DNA of 64,000 nt from Sarcocystis neurona (Eukaryota; Apicomplexa; Conoidasida; Eucoccidiorida; Sarcocystidae). Shown here piece after piece: positions 1 through 13,524 of the stretch. Each line of letters starts with the position of its first letter. The first letter of the stretch is position 1. The notes beneath the pieces are model-generated. The model was not told the origin of the DNA. It saw nothing but the letters and a program-made list of their open reading frames with translations, and did no database searches. The translations under genes were made by a program, and so were the position numbers. The stretch lies in assembly GCA_000727475.1 (NCBI GenBank), contig KL647294.1, positions 866,369 to 930,368 of the forward strand, in the 5' to 3' direction.

Positions 1-885
1 ACGGAGAAAGAGGAAAATGATCTCGTGTAGTACAGGAACATCAAAACCAGATGACTAAGTTAGTATCAGGGCGTCTTCAGCAATAATAACTGCTGCAGAT
101 GCGTGTGGACGCATCCATACATGTCGGAGTGCTCGGTGTGCACGTCTATGTGTAGTGCTGTAAAGAAAGAAACAGCAGGGCCACAGAAACAGATGGCTGT
201 TTCTGCTCCGATGTAACCCCGGCACGAAACAGTTAATCTGTACCGGTGTATTATTGGCTACGTGCTCAAGCCGTTCCCCCATAACATAACTGAAGAACTG
301 TGATCACTGTGCAGCGGGCCTTTCCGTCGATGCGCACGGTTAGAAAACCGCTCCCTTCTCTCGACTTTACGCCCCGCCGACGACACGCATCCCCACGTGT
401 ATCTCTTTAACTCTCCTCCTTTCTCCTTCCCTGGAGCTGAGGGTCGCGAATGCCAGAACACATCATCTGCAGACGAATTCGTCTCTGCCGCGAAACGGCA
501 CACACGTGCGTGCGTGCCCGCCCACATGTATCTACGTAAGCAACCGAATGGGTGCGTTTCTACACACTTAGGTGACTCAGCAAAGTACGAGTGCTTCAGT
601 GTTCCGTATTCTGGCCCATACTTGGAGGATGCAAGGGTCTACTGGTAGGAAGGTACGCATACAGTCTATAAGAGCCGGCACACACACATGAACAGACGAG
701 ACCCTATGGACTATTAGGTTGATGTGAGCGCTCAAGCGTACACGTATGTGCATTTTTTGGCAGACGAAAAGGTGCACACGCGTATGTACACAGGTGTACA
801 CATTTGCACCATACACGCAACAAAGTACCTATTCGCATGCGTGCAGCATCAAGAGATTTTCAGCGACGGCTGCTTTACAGCACTC

Positions 886-907
886 ATATATATATATATA
901 TATATAT
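886..907. repeat. TA dinucleotide microsatellite
   Basis: Uninterrupted alternating A/T run of about 22 bases. It is typical of the spacers in this window. Confidence 0.9.
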
Positions 908-3900
908 GCTGTTAAACGTAGCACAGGTAAGGCACTAACGGACGGCCGCTGTGAAGACGCGCTAGTGGGGCAGTTTCGTATACGTGTGTTACCACGTTTG
1001 CATCATGTATGTCTATATATTTGTCGCCGTGGGGAAGAATTAGACAGCATTAAGGTCTGGAAGTGAGATAAGTCTTCAGGACGTCTGCAGATTAATTGAG
1101 CGTATATCTTCGTACACGGGCTTGTGCGGATGTGTCCCTACCTCCACAAATGGTAACACATGTGCAGGTACTCAAGTATGTTACGTGCGCCCAGTAAAGG
1201 GGACAAGCCGCTACAGAATCACCACCACCAATCACCAGCGGCTATAAACTGCAGAAATAATGCCTTTGAAGCAGATGTACTGTTCGTACAACTGTGTGCA
1301 TACACGTTTGCGCGGACGCACGTGCACCTGTATACTTACAGGTTGTATACTCGTCTATAATGTATTCCTGGAAAGCTGTAGCCACACTAGTAAAAGTAAG
1401 GGTGACAACACAAAAAAGTGATACCTCGAGGACAAGTTTTCGGAACCACGTACGGAGTTCCCGCAACCATCTGTGTATGCAGTTGAGCAGCGGAGGGAGA
1501 GGCAGCAGAAGAGCGACGTGACAGAGCCTCCAGGACAAGTGTGCAGTAGCTCTGGTCCCACACAATCAGACGTGCGGATGTGTGTGCGTCTGTGAATACG
1601 CGGGTGTCTTTATATACCCAGACTTTTGCGAGGACTACAGCAACAGAAGCGTCATACGCAATAATCGGCAGAAAGAGAGCCCCATCTTCTGAGGCTGCAC
1701 CAGGAAGTCACGGAGTAAACCTACGCCAGCGCCGAACGCACCGTTCAACGTCCTAGAAAGTGGCTGCAGAATTAAGACGATGGCGAAACTGCACCAGGTG
1801 CAGCCGCCAGTCCAGCGCAGAAGCCGTGAAAAATTGGTGCGGTACCAGCAGAAGCAAGGGTGAAATGAAGGGACAAATTGCGTGTGTGTGCTCAGAAAGT
1901 CGAAAGCGTACTTCTAACTGTCAACTTGTCACCTTTACAACTGTCGATGCCCATCTCCCCAGCACTGTTCTCTTACACGAGTCAAGCTTGCGCAGGCGCA
2001 AAGGCAAGTGGTATATTGACGGATAAGACGTGCGTAAAAAGGTGTCACAGCAAATTTACGTAGGGAATCCAAGGATGTTTGTACTATCTGCTGGTGCAGA
2101 AGACTTTATGACCACGAAAGAGCAAGCATCATCCACGTAGAGGCACGTTACACGTGTCGCTCCCAAGTACACCAATTAAGAAAGACTGTACCCTCCACCG
2201 GTGAGCTGCTAGACAGTGAGAGACTCACATTCATTGGGAAAGGAGCCGGTGTAACAAGGGAAGGGAGAACGTGGGTATTGTTCGCAGGTGGATACGACGT
2301 GAGGATCACGACACAATGAAGTGCTTACCGGTGCATAAATGAAGAGAAGACGAGGTAAAAATAGGGGTTATTTACAAAGAGACGTAGGACGGGAAACCTA
2401 ACGAAATGGATTTCCACGGCTGCACTAATAAAGGGAGAATCGCAAGAGCAGATATATGTGCAGATCAGCAGAACTAAAAGAATATGAACTGACCTGTTAC
2501 ATTCCAAGTGTGCAGCTGAACAGAGTGCTGCGACGACGGACTCTTTCGAAGACGGTGCGTGTGTGCGCTGTTACCAACCTGGACGCCATTTCGTAGTTGC
2601 TGTAGGATGGCAACAGGTACAGGATGATAAGACACACGTAGTGCACTGCTGCTGGCTATTCGAAAAGAATTCCAAGCAGACACCTGGAGGCATATTAGCT
2701 ATTCCTACTACCAGTGTTGATGGGAATTCCGGAGAATCGCAGGATCGCGCCAGTGCGAACTCAGGAAACTGGCCTCCATTCTCCGTCCCATGAGTTATCC
2801 TGTTATTTACACACACAAGATACGACGGTTCCGCGTCCTGCTTAAGTCCATATCACTTGCCTGCTCGTAAATATCCTTCACGCCTGCTCGATGTTTATAC
2901 CGCCTCAGTATGTGTTTCAGACTTTCAGATCCTGTCGACTCTATCCTTACTTCTGCTAATTACTGCTGCTGCACGTGCTGCCCCACTTCACGGGTCCTCA
3001 ACTACATTCGCAGAAGGATTGAAAATTGAACATTATGGTTCCCTTCTACGGAGCATCAACCTCGTCGTCAGCAGCGTCCTCGCGGTCACAGCACGCTTCC
3101 ACTGGCGAGAGCAGGACGAAGTGGTGGGATGCTACTTTGATACCAGCGCTTTTTCTTTCTCTGCATGAAAGCGCTGAAGTACTGCAAAACGGTGAACATA
3201 CATACGCATACATATTGAAGCGTGTAGAATATGACAAAGTAGGAGGACGCTACACTTGGCAGGTCGGGAACATTTAAGCGTGAGCAAGTCGGGACGAAGA
3301 GAGTGTCACAAGAAGCACGCTGCAAAACCATTCTCGTCAGCACTAGGATTCTGGAGGCTCTAACTAAAGTATACATACATACGTCTACCTCATTTCCTCT
3401 ACGGAAGATTTGGCTCATCCACGTACGTCCGCGAAAAGTATGAATTGATACATGAATGCTTGTGAAGGAGTCCCTCGGTATACACACAGGAGCGGGGGTT
3501 ATAAGCACCTATCATGCGCCCGTGTTTGGACGCTGATACTCCTATTGTCGCGGCACTTAGAGGATCTGGGCGGCAGAAGCACTAAATTTAAGCATGAGCA
3601 ATTGTGCATACGCTACTAAAAGTGGTCGAGTGTACACACTCTCATTTGTGGGCACGTCCTTACACTGTCGTTTTTGTACAAGTTACTACTACCAGGCTCC
3701 TTGACTTCCTCCTTCGTTTCGTCGCTAAAAAGTTGACTGTTGCACATTCGGCGTTTGCGCCGCAGGGCCCAGCAAGTCATCAGTGCGGGTTTTAACGGGT
3801 CTTACCCACTTCGATCGCGAATTTATTCATTTATTTAGTCTTGATATACAAAGAAGCTGTTGCTCACAGCATTCAAGTGACACCTTTTTATTTATCCGTT

Positions 3901-4080
3901 GAAACTACACAAGCGTCTACCTCTCAAACTCCCCTCTTTGACAACACACTCTGTGAATGTTGAGTTACCCCCGTTCAGCCGCTATCTGGTCGGAGCCTGT
4001 GGTTTCGAGCACACGTAAGGTACACAATAGAAACAGACCAAGCTTCTAGTGCTAAACTGCTCTCGCCTTGTTCCATCTGA

Positions 4081-4501
4081 TTATGTTGATGATCGCTTGC
4101 TACATCCTTCTTGCTGGTTATGTTGTCGGATGTATAAGATTCCTCCCCTGGTCCCTCCGTCCTACACAACCTTTTTTCGTCATCATACGTTTCTCTAACG
4201 TACTTTCGACGTTCCAAAATCTCTCCTGTCTCCCATCTGGCACGCTTTTGTACCGTAGTGCTGTCCCTTCTGTTTGCACTCCGCTCTAACTTACATCCGC
4301 TTAGTCTCATGTCCTCAGGAGATGTCGTTAGTTATGCTGTTAACCGCTGGCTACATCCTTCTTGCTGGTTATGTTATCGGGTGGTGTAAGATTACTCCCC
4401 TCGTCCCTCCGTCTTGCAGAACCTTTTTCCGTATCATGCGTTTCTCTAACGTACTTTCGACGTTCCAAAATCTCTCCCGTCTCCTATCTGGCACGGTTTT
4501 C
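4081..4501. repeat. Imperfect tandem duplication, 251-bp offset
   Basis: A segment of about 170 bp at roughly 4081-4250 recurs at roughly 4332-4501 at a constant offset of 251 bp. Shared blocks include a near-identical stretch around 4100-4125 / 4351-4376 and a longer one around 4190-4228 / 4441-4479. The copies differ by scattered substitutions. On the minus strand both read as similar polar peptide (ILERRKYVRET, then DNITSKKDVAS). On the plus strand both contain YILLAGYV and RFSNVLSTFQNLS. I recognise no family. It could be a decayed mobile element, a duplicated exon, or a non-coding duplication. Confidence 0.75.
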
Positions 4502-6784
4502 TCTCGTCTCATCTCCCTCTCTCAGGGAGGGGGTTTCATCCAATAAGTCAAACTCAAGGTATTCGCTCCCCTGTACCGTAAGTTCCTTCCGTGGAAATTC
4601 AGACTGTAGCCACGGACCCGACGTCTCACTTCCCTGCCGTTGAACACTACTGCTCCCTAGCCGACGTCTTCAGCTTAACTGGTATATTGATTTGTGATGA
4701 ACTGCCACGTAGAAACCCACACACCCGTGTACACAAGGTGTTTACCCGTTCAGCGTAAATACATATCGACAGAGACACTGATAGACATCTATGTGCTCTA
4801 AAGACAGAAAAGAAAGTGTTCATGCATATATTGAGGATCAGTACGTAGAAACTCGCAAGGCACTTGCACATATTCCCTGTCTACCTTGGGGGAGGCCCTT
4901 TCTGATACAGAACCCGCCTACCTGGGAGGAGGCTCCTTCTGATGAAGCGTGCCCTTCCAGCTAAAGATTTAATAACACTAGGAGCACTGTACGGTACCTA
5001 ACAACTGGTGGTGCCTCAGCGTTGGAAATTTCCACGCCTGCGTTGGCATGAAGAGGAGTGGTGTGCATTCTGGTGTACTGTGTAAAATGTGCACCCGTAA
5101 GCAGGACTACGAGTACTGCGTGGTGCCACACGCCAGTATGGCGGCCGGTACTACAGTTCCTCACCCAAGCAGGTGAGCGCTCAGATACTGGCACACCGGG
5201 CCGCCCCCTAGAAATGTCTACGTGTGGCGTGCTGGACAAGTATGACCCACTCCAGTGTCTACAGGTTTGTTTGTAAATAGACCAGGGAAAACCGGCTTGA
5301 CAACATTACGTCGTCCGGGTGTAGTAGCGGGTACCAGGCAGATAGCCTCATTCGTTTACAGGTTTATCTTTAATTTTGGCAACCACGGTGAAATAGCGGA
5401 GGCGAAAGCATGCTCTGCGTGCATCTACACGTGCGCCACAGCAAAAATTTGTCTGCACGCTGCACATCTAGTTACCCAGAGCGTGCGTCACCGTCAACCC
5501 TCCATATGTTCCCTCAGGTGGGCACTAGTGCCTGAACGTCCGCCCTTGACGTACTGCTGCTGTATCTCTTTTTCTCAACTAACGATCTGGTGTCACCCTA
5601 CGTACATAGGAACACCCCTCCTCCAGTACCGTTCTCTCCTGCCACTCAAAAACTTCCCACAGGCCAGTGGTAGGATTCTGTACTCAAAGGGTGCCGGGAC
5701 ACTTAAAGTATCTGACCGCAGGACGATGTTACACATTGAAAGAAAGGTGCTTATTTTTGTAGTGTAGGAAGAGACACACGTTTCCGTAGCCGTCTGGCTA
5801 CGGATGTAGCCAGCACGCATGTAGTGTTGATTGCAGGATCGAGTGGCACACGGCAAGAGAGACGGATTTGGTGGTGCAGCAGGAAACAAAACTGTTCCTC
5901 GAACTACACACTTGTTTGCTGCTCGGTCCCTCAAGGTAAATTTTCTCGTATTCACACCTATCGCTCACCGCCGGTCACCTGCCCCCCTTCCTCTTCACTC
6001 GCCGTCCCGCTCGACGGCCAAAATTGTGGTGTACCAACACCGCCGCCACGACGAGTTGGTTTGCTTCCACCTCATCTTCGTCCCGTTAACAACGATGCAA
6101 ACATTTGCCCTTTTGTAAGTGCGGGCAGATCTTACTACAAATTTTCCCTCTTTCAATCCACTAATGCTGCCCCTTGGGTGAGCTTTTCGCCAGTATCAGC
6201 TTCTCCTTTCCCGCTTAGAAATAAGCCGCCGTCAACAAGTAATCACGCGCCACCCCGACACCTGTTGCGCGCGGCGAACAGGAAAAAAAGTCGCACTGAA
6301 GTCACGAGCGTTTTGCACGCCGCTCCCGGTCGGCCGAGATGAAAAAGCGGTGCCGAAGGCCAGAGACAAGCAATTGAGAATATGGCAGCCGTTGTGCATT
6401 CATACGAGATCCTCCCTAGATAGTGAACCCCCTCGCACCGCCGTAGGTTTTTTGCATCACGCGGGGAACGGACGACGCCGCGTGGGCGACGACAATTTTT
6501 GTACGCGGTGGAGTGGCAGCGAAGCTTTTCTTCCTCCGTTTTTTCCGTGGATGAGTGCAGTATCAGAAATCAGATATCCGTGGGGGGTACTCGATTCTCC
6601 TTCCCGTCCCAAACGTCGACTCGCGTGCTGTTCCCTCTTTTCGCCGCCTTGTTCAACCGAGAAGCCCCTGCCACTACAAAGTACTCTCGCGCACTCACTT
6701 CGTGCACATTTTTGCCCGCAACTCTGCGTCCTCGTGTTATTTTTCCTACCAGGCCTTCTGTGGCTTTGCATCGCATTCAGCAGG

Positions 6785-8281
6785 ATGACAATGGCACCCT
6801 CGCGCCGCGCGGGCGTTGTCGCCTCTTTTTTTCCTCTTGTCTTATGCTTTTCCTCTGTTCTGCCTCGCACGGACGACTGTTTCCCCGCGACTGCACCGGT
6901 TCCCACGCTTTCGTCCTCCGTTCTCACCAGTTCAGCGGCAAGATATTTCTTCCACATCTCGGCGGCATCTGCTACGACTGCTGCCGCCCCTTCCGACGGG
7001 GTAGCAGCTGAAAAGAGTCGTGCAGAACGCCTGTTGAAGTACGCAGAGCAACGAGCAGAAAATGCAGAGGAAGAACTCAAGCGGTTCCGACAGACTCATG
7101 AGTCTTCAGTACGGGCCTGCAGTGAGGCTTCACAGCGTAAGCAGCGTGAGCTGGAGAGTTGCCAGGAGCAGAGCGAGTCTTTTCGAAAGATGTACAATGA
7201 CTTGCAGGTGACAAAGAGTTCGCTGGAGAAAGAAGTGCATTCTTTGCGCTCTCGGCTAGCTGCAGCGAATGCAGCAGCAGGAGGCACAGGAACACCTGCT
7301 GACAAGAATGCTGCTACTGATGAGACAGCGAAGCTGCGTGCAGAGGTGAAGAAATTGGAGGAAAGGCTGCAGGATATGGAGGATCAACATGCGTCTGAAA
7401 TTGCGACCTTACAGGCGAAAGTGAGAGAGCTCTTGATCCAGCGCGAGCTTCTGAAGCAGCAGCGAGTAGACGGTGCAAGCAGCAGCGAGGGGCAACGATA
7501 TATCACTTCGTTAAGCGCCATGAAGACTGTTCTCATGGACGTGGGAAAGCTCTACCGGGCACTGGGAGAACAGCTGCTGGCTGTAGTACCAGCGCAATGG
7601 TGGGAGGGTGCTGCTTCGATGAAAATGGAAGCAGAAATTCTAGCCTCCCCATACATCAATGCAGTGTATGAAAAAGTCTACGTTCCTCTAATTCCATACG
7701 TCGAGCACAGCAAAGCTTTTTTCTTCTCTCGTGTTTATCCACTGTGTGCGGCAGTAGGCCGCCGTGCTGCAGCAGCAGGGAAGACGCTGTGTGATGACGT
7801 GGTGCCTGCTGTCAACGCACGTTTGGACGCCGCGCTGCAACCTGTATTTGCTAAACATCCAGATGTGGAGCTTCTTGTCCCCTCTGGACTAGGAGATCGA
7901 CTAGCAGTCTTTCTGTTTCTTCTGCTTCTCACGTATTTTGTGGCCCTCTTCTCATTCCGCTACGTGCTTTTCCCCCTGGCACGCGCGTTTCTTCCGTGCG
8001 CGAGCTTTTGCGGCAAAAGGAGAACCAATAGCAGCAGCGGCAGCACCAACAAGCGCACACGCACTGGCGGCAGCACCAACACTGCAAGCGCGCAGCAGAA
8101 ACGCTTTATCCCGTCTGGAGCTGCTGCGTCGGGCAATGTTGCTGACAACGCGACATGTACTTACTCTGCCGCACAAGGAGGCACCGGCACCAAGAAAGGG
8201 CAACAGCACCACAACCCTGCACGACCATTTCCGTTCACGGATAAATACGAAAATGCTCCCGTCAATATGAAGAAAGTCTGA
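6785..8281 (+). CDS. Coiled-coil protein with C-terminal membrane segment
   Basis: Unrecognised protein of 498 residues in one open exon. The open frame extends upstream, but the first part begins on a non-ATG codon. In-frame ATGs lie at 6551, 6785 and 6791; I chose 6785 because a hydrophobic leader that looks like a signal peptide or anchor follows (VVASFFPLVLCF), and the nearby 6791 ATG has A at -3 and G at +4. After an Ala/Thr/Ser linker, residues about 76-235 form a charged heptad-type coiled coil (ERLLKYAEQRAENAEEELKR is typical). A helical stretch of about 120 residues with amphipathic segments follows. A strong membrane helix at about 373-400 (VFLFLLLLTYFVALFSF) comes next, then a basic Ser/Thr/Asn/Gly-rich tail. 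The layout suggests an organelle or secretory membrane protein with a long coiled-coil arm. No enzyme motif is visible. Confidence 0.75.
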   Translation: MTMAPSRRAGVVASFFPLVLCFSSVLPRTDDCFPATAPVPTLSSSVLTSSAARYFFHISAASATTAAAPSDGVAAEKSRAERLLKYAEQRAENAEEELKRFRQTHESSVRACSEASQRKQRELESCQEQSESFRKMYNDLQVTKSSLEKEVHSLRSRLAAANAAAGGTGTPADKNAATDETAKLRAEVKKLEERLQDMEDQHASEIATLQAKVRELLIQRELLKQQRVDGASSSEGQRYITSLSAMKTVLMDVGKLYRALGEQLLAVVPAQWWEGAASMKMEAEILASPYINAVYEKVYVPLIPYVEHSKAFFFSRVYPLCAAVGRRAAAAGKTLCDDVVPAVNARLDAALQPVFAKHPDVELLVPSGLGDRLAVFLFLLLLTYFVALFSFRYVLFPLARAFLPCASFCGKRRTNSSSGSTNKRTRTGGSTNTASAQQKRFIPSGAAASGNVADNATCTYSAAQGGTGTKKGQQHHNPARPFPFTDKYENAPVNMKKV

Positions 8282-11200
8282 ACAGCAACCACGTCGGGAA
8301 GTGCAGGCAGAAAAGGAAGCGAATGGCACGTGAAACAGCAGGAGTAGCTGCAGCGGTGGCGGCAGCTGCTGCTGCACGTGAAATACACAGCAGGAGGGAC
8401 ACCAGCGAAGGGCTCGATACTGACCGAAACAGTAGCTTTTTAGCAGGGCAGCTTCAGTGCAGGAGGACGAGCAGCAGGGGGATCTGCAAGCACCAAGGTG
8501 GGCAGCGAGGGCATCAGCGGAATTGTTGAATTCGTTGGTACGAGGATACAGAAGCAGCGATGTGGCCAGAACAGAAGTGACCGCCGAACGTCGTGCAGAG
8601 CTGTGAGAGAGGTCGATCTGAATAGAAAGTCGCGCACTTCGCACTGAAGGTAGCGTACAAAGGCAATCGGGTGCGTAAAAAGCGCTGCAGCGAGGGCGCT
8701 GCTGGCATAAACGAGCACTACGCTCTAGACGATGAGGTTTAAACATTCGTAATGTTTTCTACTGCACCTGCCGCTGCTGTTAATATTGCTGTGATGATGT
8801 GTTCCCTTTTTGTTAACGGGTTGAGAGGATTGCACCTCTTCCCCCCGGAAACGTGGAATTTCGACTGCAAAGGAGCACTATTTTCCAGAGTACTCAAAAA
8901 TTTGAAGACGAGGCACGGGAAAGTGTCTCCACGACCGTGGCATTTGTTTTCCGTATTTCATCCCGTTTCTTACGCGTCTCTCGGTGTGCTTCCTTCTATG
9001 TATGTCCGTAGGTTCTGCCTACTTGTGACTCGCCGATTCAGTCGTGGCGGTGGTGGTGTGAAACATGATGCAAATGGCTCACGCCTTCCAATGTAGCGTC
9101 TCGGTAAACTTCATTGCCGTAGCTTTCTTCTGCACAGCGGCAGAAACTTTGGAAGATTGTACATCATTCGTTGTTCAGTGAAACAAGAAAGTCTGCCGGA
9201 TGCCTCTACTAGGAAGAAGCACCGGTAGCACCGCGGACGTGACGGCACTGCGGCATACATTCAGGTGCACGCACAGTTGGGTACGTCCTTGTGTGCGCCT
9301 CTTATCAAGGTATACTCATTATAAAAAATGATGGGTATCCCCTGTTGTATGCGTTTGGTGATTTGTGTACAAATCTGTGCATATACGGTGTATTAGTGTC
9401 ACTTAAGTACAGCGCGGCTGTGTCTAGCTATATCCATCTCTTTACCTAGTAATATGCACAGTGCACGCGTATAGTCAAGTGTGTGTGCATGTGTAGCGTC
9501 GGATACACGTTGGTGTATCCCTGCTTACGTACCACTGCTGCGGCAAGTGTGCGTCCGGTCGTGCTTGTATCTTCACGTACACATGTGCAAACACTATAGT
9601 GAAAACATCCTTTGTTCTGCCTGTAAAATCCTACTAATATGTACGGAGCGTCTGCTTGTTGATTCTGGGAGAATATTTTTTGTGTTTCTGGATGATGGAA
9701 GAAGCTTCAACAAGTAACAATTCCCTGAAGGCTGATACACCATTTGAAGAAATGGATAATGTCGGTGCGGAGGCGAAATTGTATTACTGTATGCCATAGC
9801 TGAGGTGTGTTTCTGCGTCTGCTGTCGTTTCAAAGAGTAACGATGGCTACACTTCGACTGCGACTACATGGGTATTATTGAGTCGTGTGAGTGAGTAGCT
9901 TTGATTACAACGTAAAAGGCACATTAGTTCGGTAGACCACCAGGTGGCCTCGAAGCAGCACTTACTACTGACGGCTGAATGGACATGAACGGCACACTCA
10001 GATGATTTTCCGTGTTACCAGTACCACGATTACGCCTGGTGGTTACAATTATTACAAACAACTGTTACGGCTCCAAATCTTAAGATATTTTTCGGTGAAT
10101 TCAGGTGTTGCCGTTACCTCTGCTTCACGACAAAGAGGATTCTGGTGATGTTTAAGTTGATGGGCTGCAGCAACAGAAGAAAACCACTGCTACTGTCGAA
10201 CATGCGTCGGGACTACTAGCGGGGGAGGGCCGATGGCACTGTGCGAGATTGCGTAGTTCGGGCTGGTAAATTCGTATCAGCTCGGAATTGAGAATTTTGG
10301 AAGAGCGCACGTTGGTATTCCGTCTACTTTGCAATTAATAGAAGCATGAACGCCGCATGGAAAAATCTTACGTATCCTTTATCTAACGACTTACGCTCCG
10401 AAGGGCGTGTCACAGTGGTGCAACGTTTGTCGTCTTCTGCCGGTAGAATCACCGCGCCGGTTTAGTATGTACCTCGCCTTGACCCACCTGGCTTCACGTA
10501 TTAATACATGCTCGTGCGCTGTTTCAAAAAGTCGAGGTGCGTATAGGCACGGAGAGGCAGGCGCGGAGTAGCTGTTTCAGGATTCCAGAGTACGTTATTC
10601 AGTAGCGTCTTTCAACTTTATCACTCAGTTCTCAATATATCAGCAAGAAGGTACGTTGGCAGACAGTGCCAAGACGCTGCTAATATACGTACAACGTTGT
10701 TGTCCGCCCCACAGCACATACGATCTGACAAACTTAAAAAAAAATGCAGGTGGATCTTTCAAATCCATGCAGCATTCAGAAGTTGGAACGTTTCCGACTG
10801 AGAGCAACTCATAATAGAAGTCCCGCCAACTGTGGCTTGCTTTTACGTGTGGTACAAGCAGGAATATTTTCGTCTCGTAGGGCCACAGTTAGAAGTGGCA
10901 AGGTACGCTTTCTGCGAATATACAGCGGAACATTTCTGGATGTAGTTTAAGGTGGAGTAGATATGTGACTGCTTCAGATAATTTTACAAAATTAAAACTG
11001 CGCACCACCTGCGAAACGTACGTAGCGAGCAATATACAGCGACCTTGTGCAGGAGGATTTAGGTGGGTAAGTACCCATGTGCCGTTCGCTTTGTCAAATT
11101 TCTAACAAAATCGGCCCATGTGAACATGTTCATATACATGGATCTTATAATACTGCCCTTTGCACTCGGTTTCAATTGAGTATCTACGGCGTCCTCATTC

Positions 11201-13524
11201 AACTTTGATTCGTTGACGGGCTGGTGTACGTATCAACTGCTTCTGCATGTACCTGTAAGTGCGCGTGTGTACGTATATACGCTGGCAGAGTTGCGCCAAC
11301 AAGTGCAGATTGCCACCCTCCACTACATACGTGGACACCTGCTTGTATCGTCTGCTGCGTCGCCGCGCTTTATCCAGAGAAAAGAATGTAGGCACGAGAC
11401 CACGCACAGTCGTATGTCAAAGCATATCTGACAAAACGTCCAGTCGTTAGACACCAACCAGGCGGCCACACCAAAGGCACACAAAAAGTAACAACATAAC
11501 GCAACGAGTTGCCACTTGCGTACCGTTTGCTCGGCTACCTCTAAGGATTCACATGTATTTTCTGCTTCTCTACCTCTTTTTTCTGGTGGATAGAGCGATG
11601 TGTTCCCTCCGTTTTCCCTCAGAGACCCGTGCACATTGATGGGACATGGGAAGGAGCACTCAAAGGTAAGACCGGTGCAGACTGGGTGTCCCTGCAGATG
11701 TATGAACACCATTTATCTGCACGACAGCGCAAACGGAAAACAAAAAGGCACTTTTTCTTGTGCTGAATGGACGTTAAAAGTGCGTAAACAAAATTCTACG
11801 TCTTGCGCATGCGTGCAAATAATGGAAAGGTTCGCAGAGAGATGCCACAATGATGTATAGCGCAGAAAGAGAGAGAGATACAATGTGATCTCTTCAGCCA
11901 CGTAGGTGTACTCATACGCAGAAACGCGTGCATGTGAACGTCTGCCATTCTTGCGTGGAAATGTAGAAGTCGCTAGCGCTAGGGTATAGTGTACAACAGT
12001 GCAAAGCTTACCACGGAAACGTTTCGTTCCTGGTGGGTGGTCGCCAGCGTTCTGCTGCACAAGCTTCTTTGTGTCTGGGCTTTTGTCGTTGTTCCGGCGC
12101 AGCGCCACCTAGAGGCGTGTGCAGATATGCTAGTACGCATTTTCTGTATGACCCGGGACCAATTTTCCCCCGCAGTTGTATTTTCCTAGTTTCGTAGGCG
12201 TGGTGTAAGCTGCACGTTCGCATACGGGGACGTTTCGCCACCGATGCGAGCTTTCACAATAGAGCACACAGAGTTGTGCAACACGAAAAAGGTAATTGGC
12301 TGCCAGCCCTACATCTTACAGCATAGCCACCTGCACTTGCATGCGTGGCAGCAGACGTTTTCCGCGGCGGGTGGCCCTACAGTGCACCGGTGCACGCGCA
12401 CATTGCGCCTACCATGCTTCTCCATGTGTGACAATGTTTTTGTATACAAAGACTACGTAAGCATCATTGTGCTGCGTATACATACACATATACGCATAAA
12501 ACGTATACACACACATATATGCATACAAAGGTGACCAAGTAAATGCATGTTCCTCTGTGTGTATGTATCTACGCGCATGCTTGCTTGCGTGTATGCGTAT
12601 ACACATGCTTACACATGTGAATACCTGTGTACTCGTGCATACGGATACGTACGCGCATGTCTTTGCATAGAGGAGCATCACGATGTGTGCATATGTGGGT
12701 GTATTTGGAACGTACCAGTGGCTCCGCTTCTGTGATGCCTTTTTGGGCCTTTTATCCCACATCATTCATCTTCAGATTTCACGTTCCAGAACGTCATCGA
12801 TTGATCATTATAGCCCAGTAATCGTACGTCGCAAAACAGCAAACTCGGTCCTAATTCGACGAGCCTCGTTTAGTCAATGACAACGTGTAAACGCGTCCTC
12901 AGTTCAACAGGTTCTCTGGTGAATGGAGGAATACGAGGCGGGCCCGGTTCCCCAAGCTGTCATACTCCTACTGCGCCAGCAACAAGCAGGCGTCTACGAT
13001 ACCCATGAATCGACATCCACACTTACATAGATGTTTGGCATGCAAACCGGAGCCATGGAACCGTACACTCTCCTGCACGTATACTCGACGAGGCGCGCTT
13101 AATCTATACTTGCTTGGCCTGCAGGTTCGGATGTGTACAAATTCGTAAACGTTCACGATCTGCAGATTTAGACGCGTGCTCACATGAAGTGTACATCAGG
13201 GTGTGAAGCTACAATCCCAACGGTCTGCCGGAAGCCGCACCATAACAAAGACAAGCTTAATTGTTGCCGCTGCACACCCCACAGCGCATTTTCTGTAGTA
13301 AAGGCACAAACCATGAATTATACCTAGAAAACAAATACCATCTCCGCCCTGTTATCAGCCATACAAACGTGCCCGTGAAGTTCGCAGTCCCACATCCATT
13401 CGCATCCACAAGGACGTGTGGATCCACGGAGACGCAGAAGTATATATGAGAAATGCGCCCGTGCACAGAAGCACGAGAACCAAGACATTCTGACTCGATT
13501 TTCTTCAGCTCCGTATAGCATAAT
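8282..13524. other. Spacer, no supported gene
   Basis: The start probably carries the 3' UTR of the coiled-coil gene (GCA/CAG-rich to about 8500). The rest is about 5 kb of low-complexity spacer with CA/TG/TA-rich stretches, most clearly at 12470-12680. Open frames on both strands are short and lack recognisable motifs. I see no RNA gene. Confidence 0.5.

Larger units (their letters stand above)
1..6784. other. Spacer with microsatellites, no supported gene
   Basis: No stretch here reads as a convincing protein. Open frames are short, rich in Cys, His, Tyr and Val from CA/TG/TA repeats, and lack family motifs. The segment holds a TA microsatellite near 886-907 and a tandem duplication at about 4081-4501, both listed separately. 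The last few hundred bases are pyrimidine-rich and probably include the promoter and 5' leader of the plus-strand gene that follows. A small unrecognised exon could be missed by eye. Confidence 0.5.

Noticed and set aside
7952..8746. 264-codon minus-strand open frame
   Set aside because: It is mostly antisense to the C-terminal part of the coiled-coil gene and is rich in Cys, Arg and Ser. It has no family resemblance.
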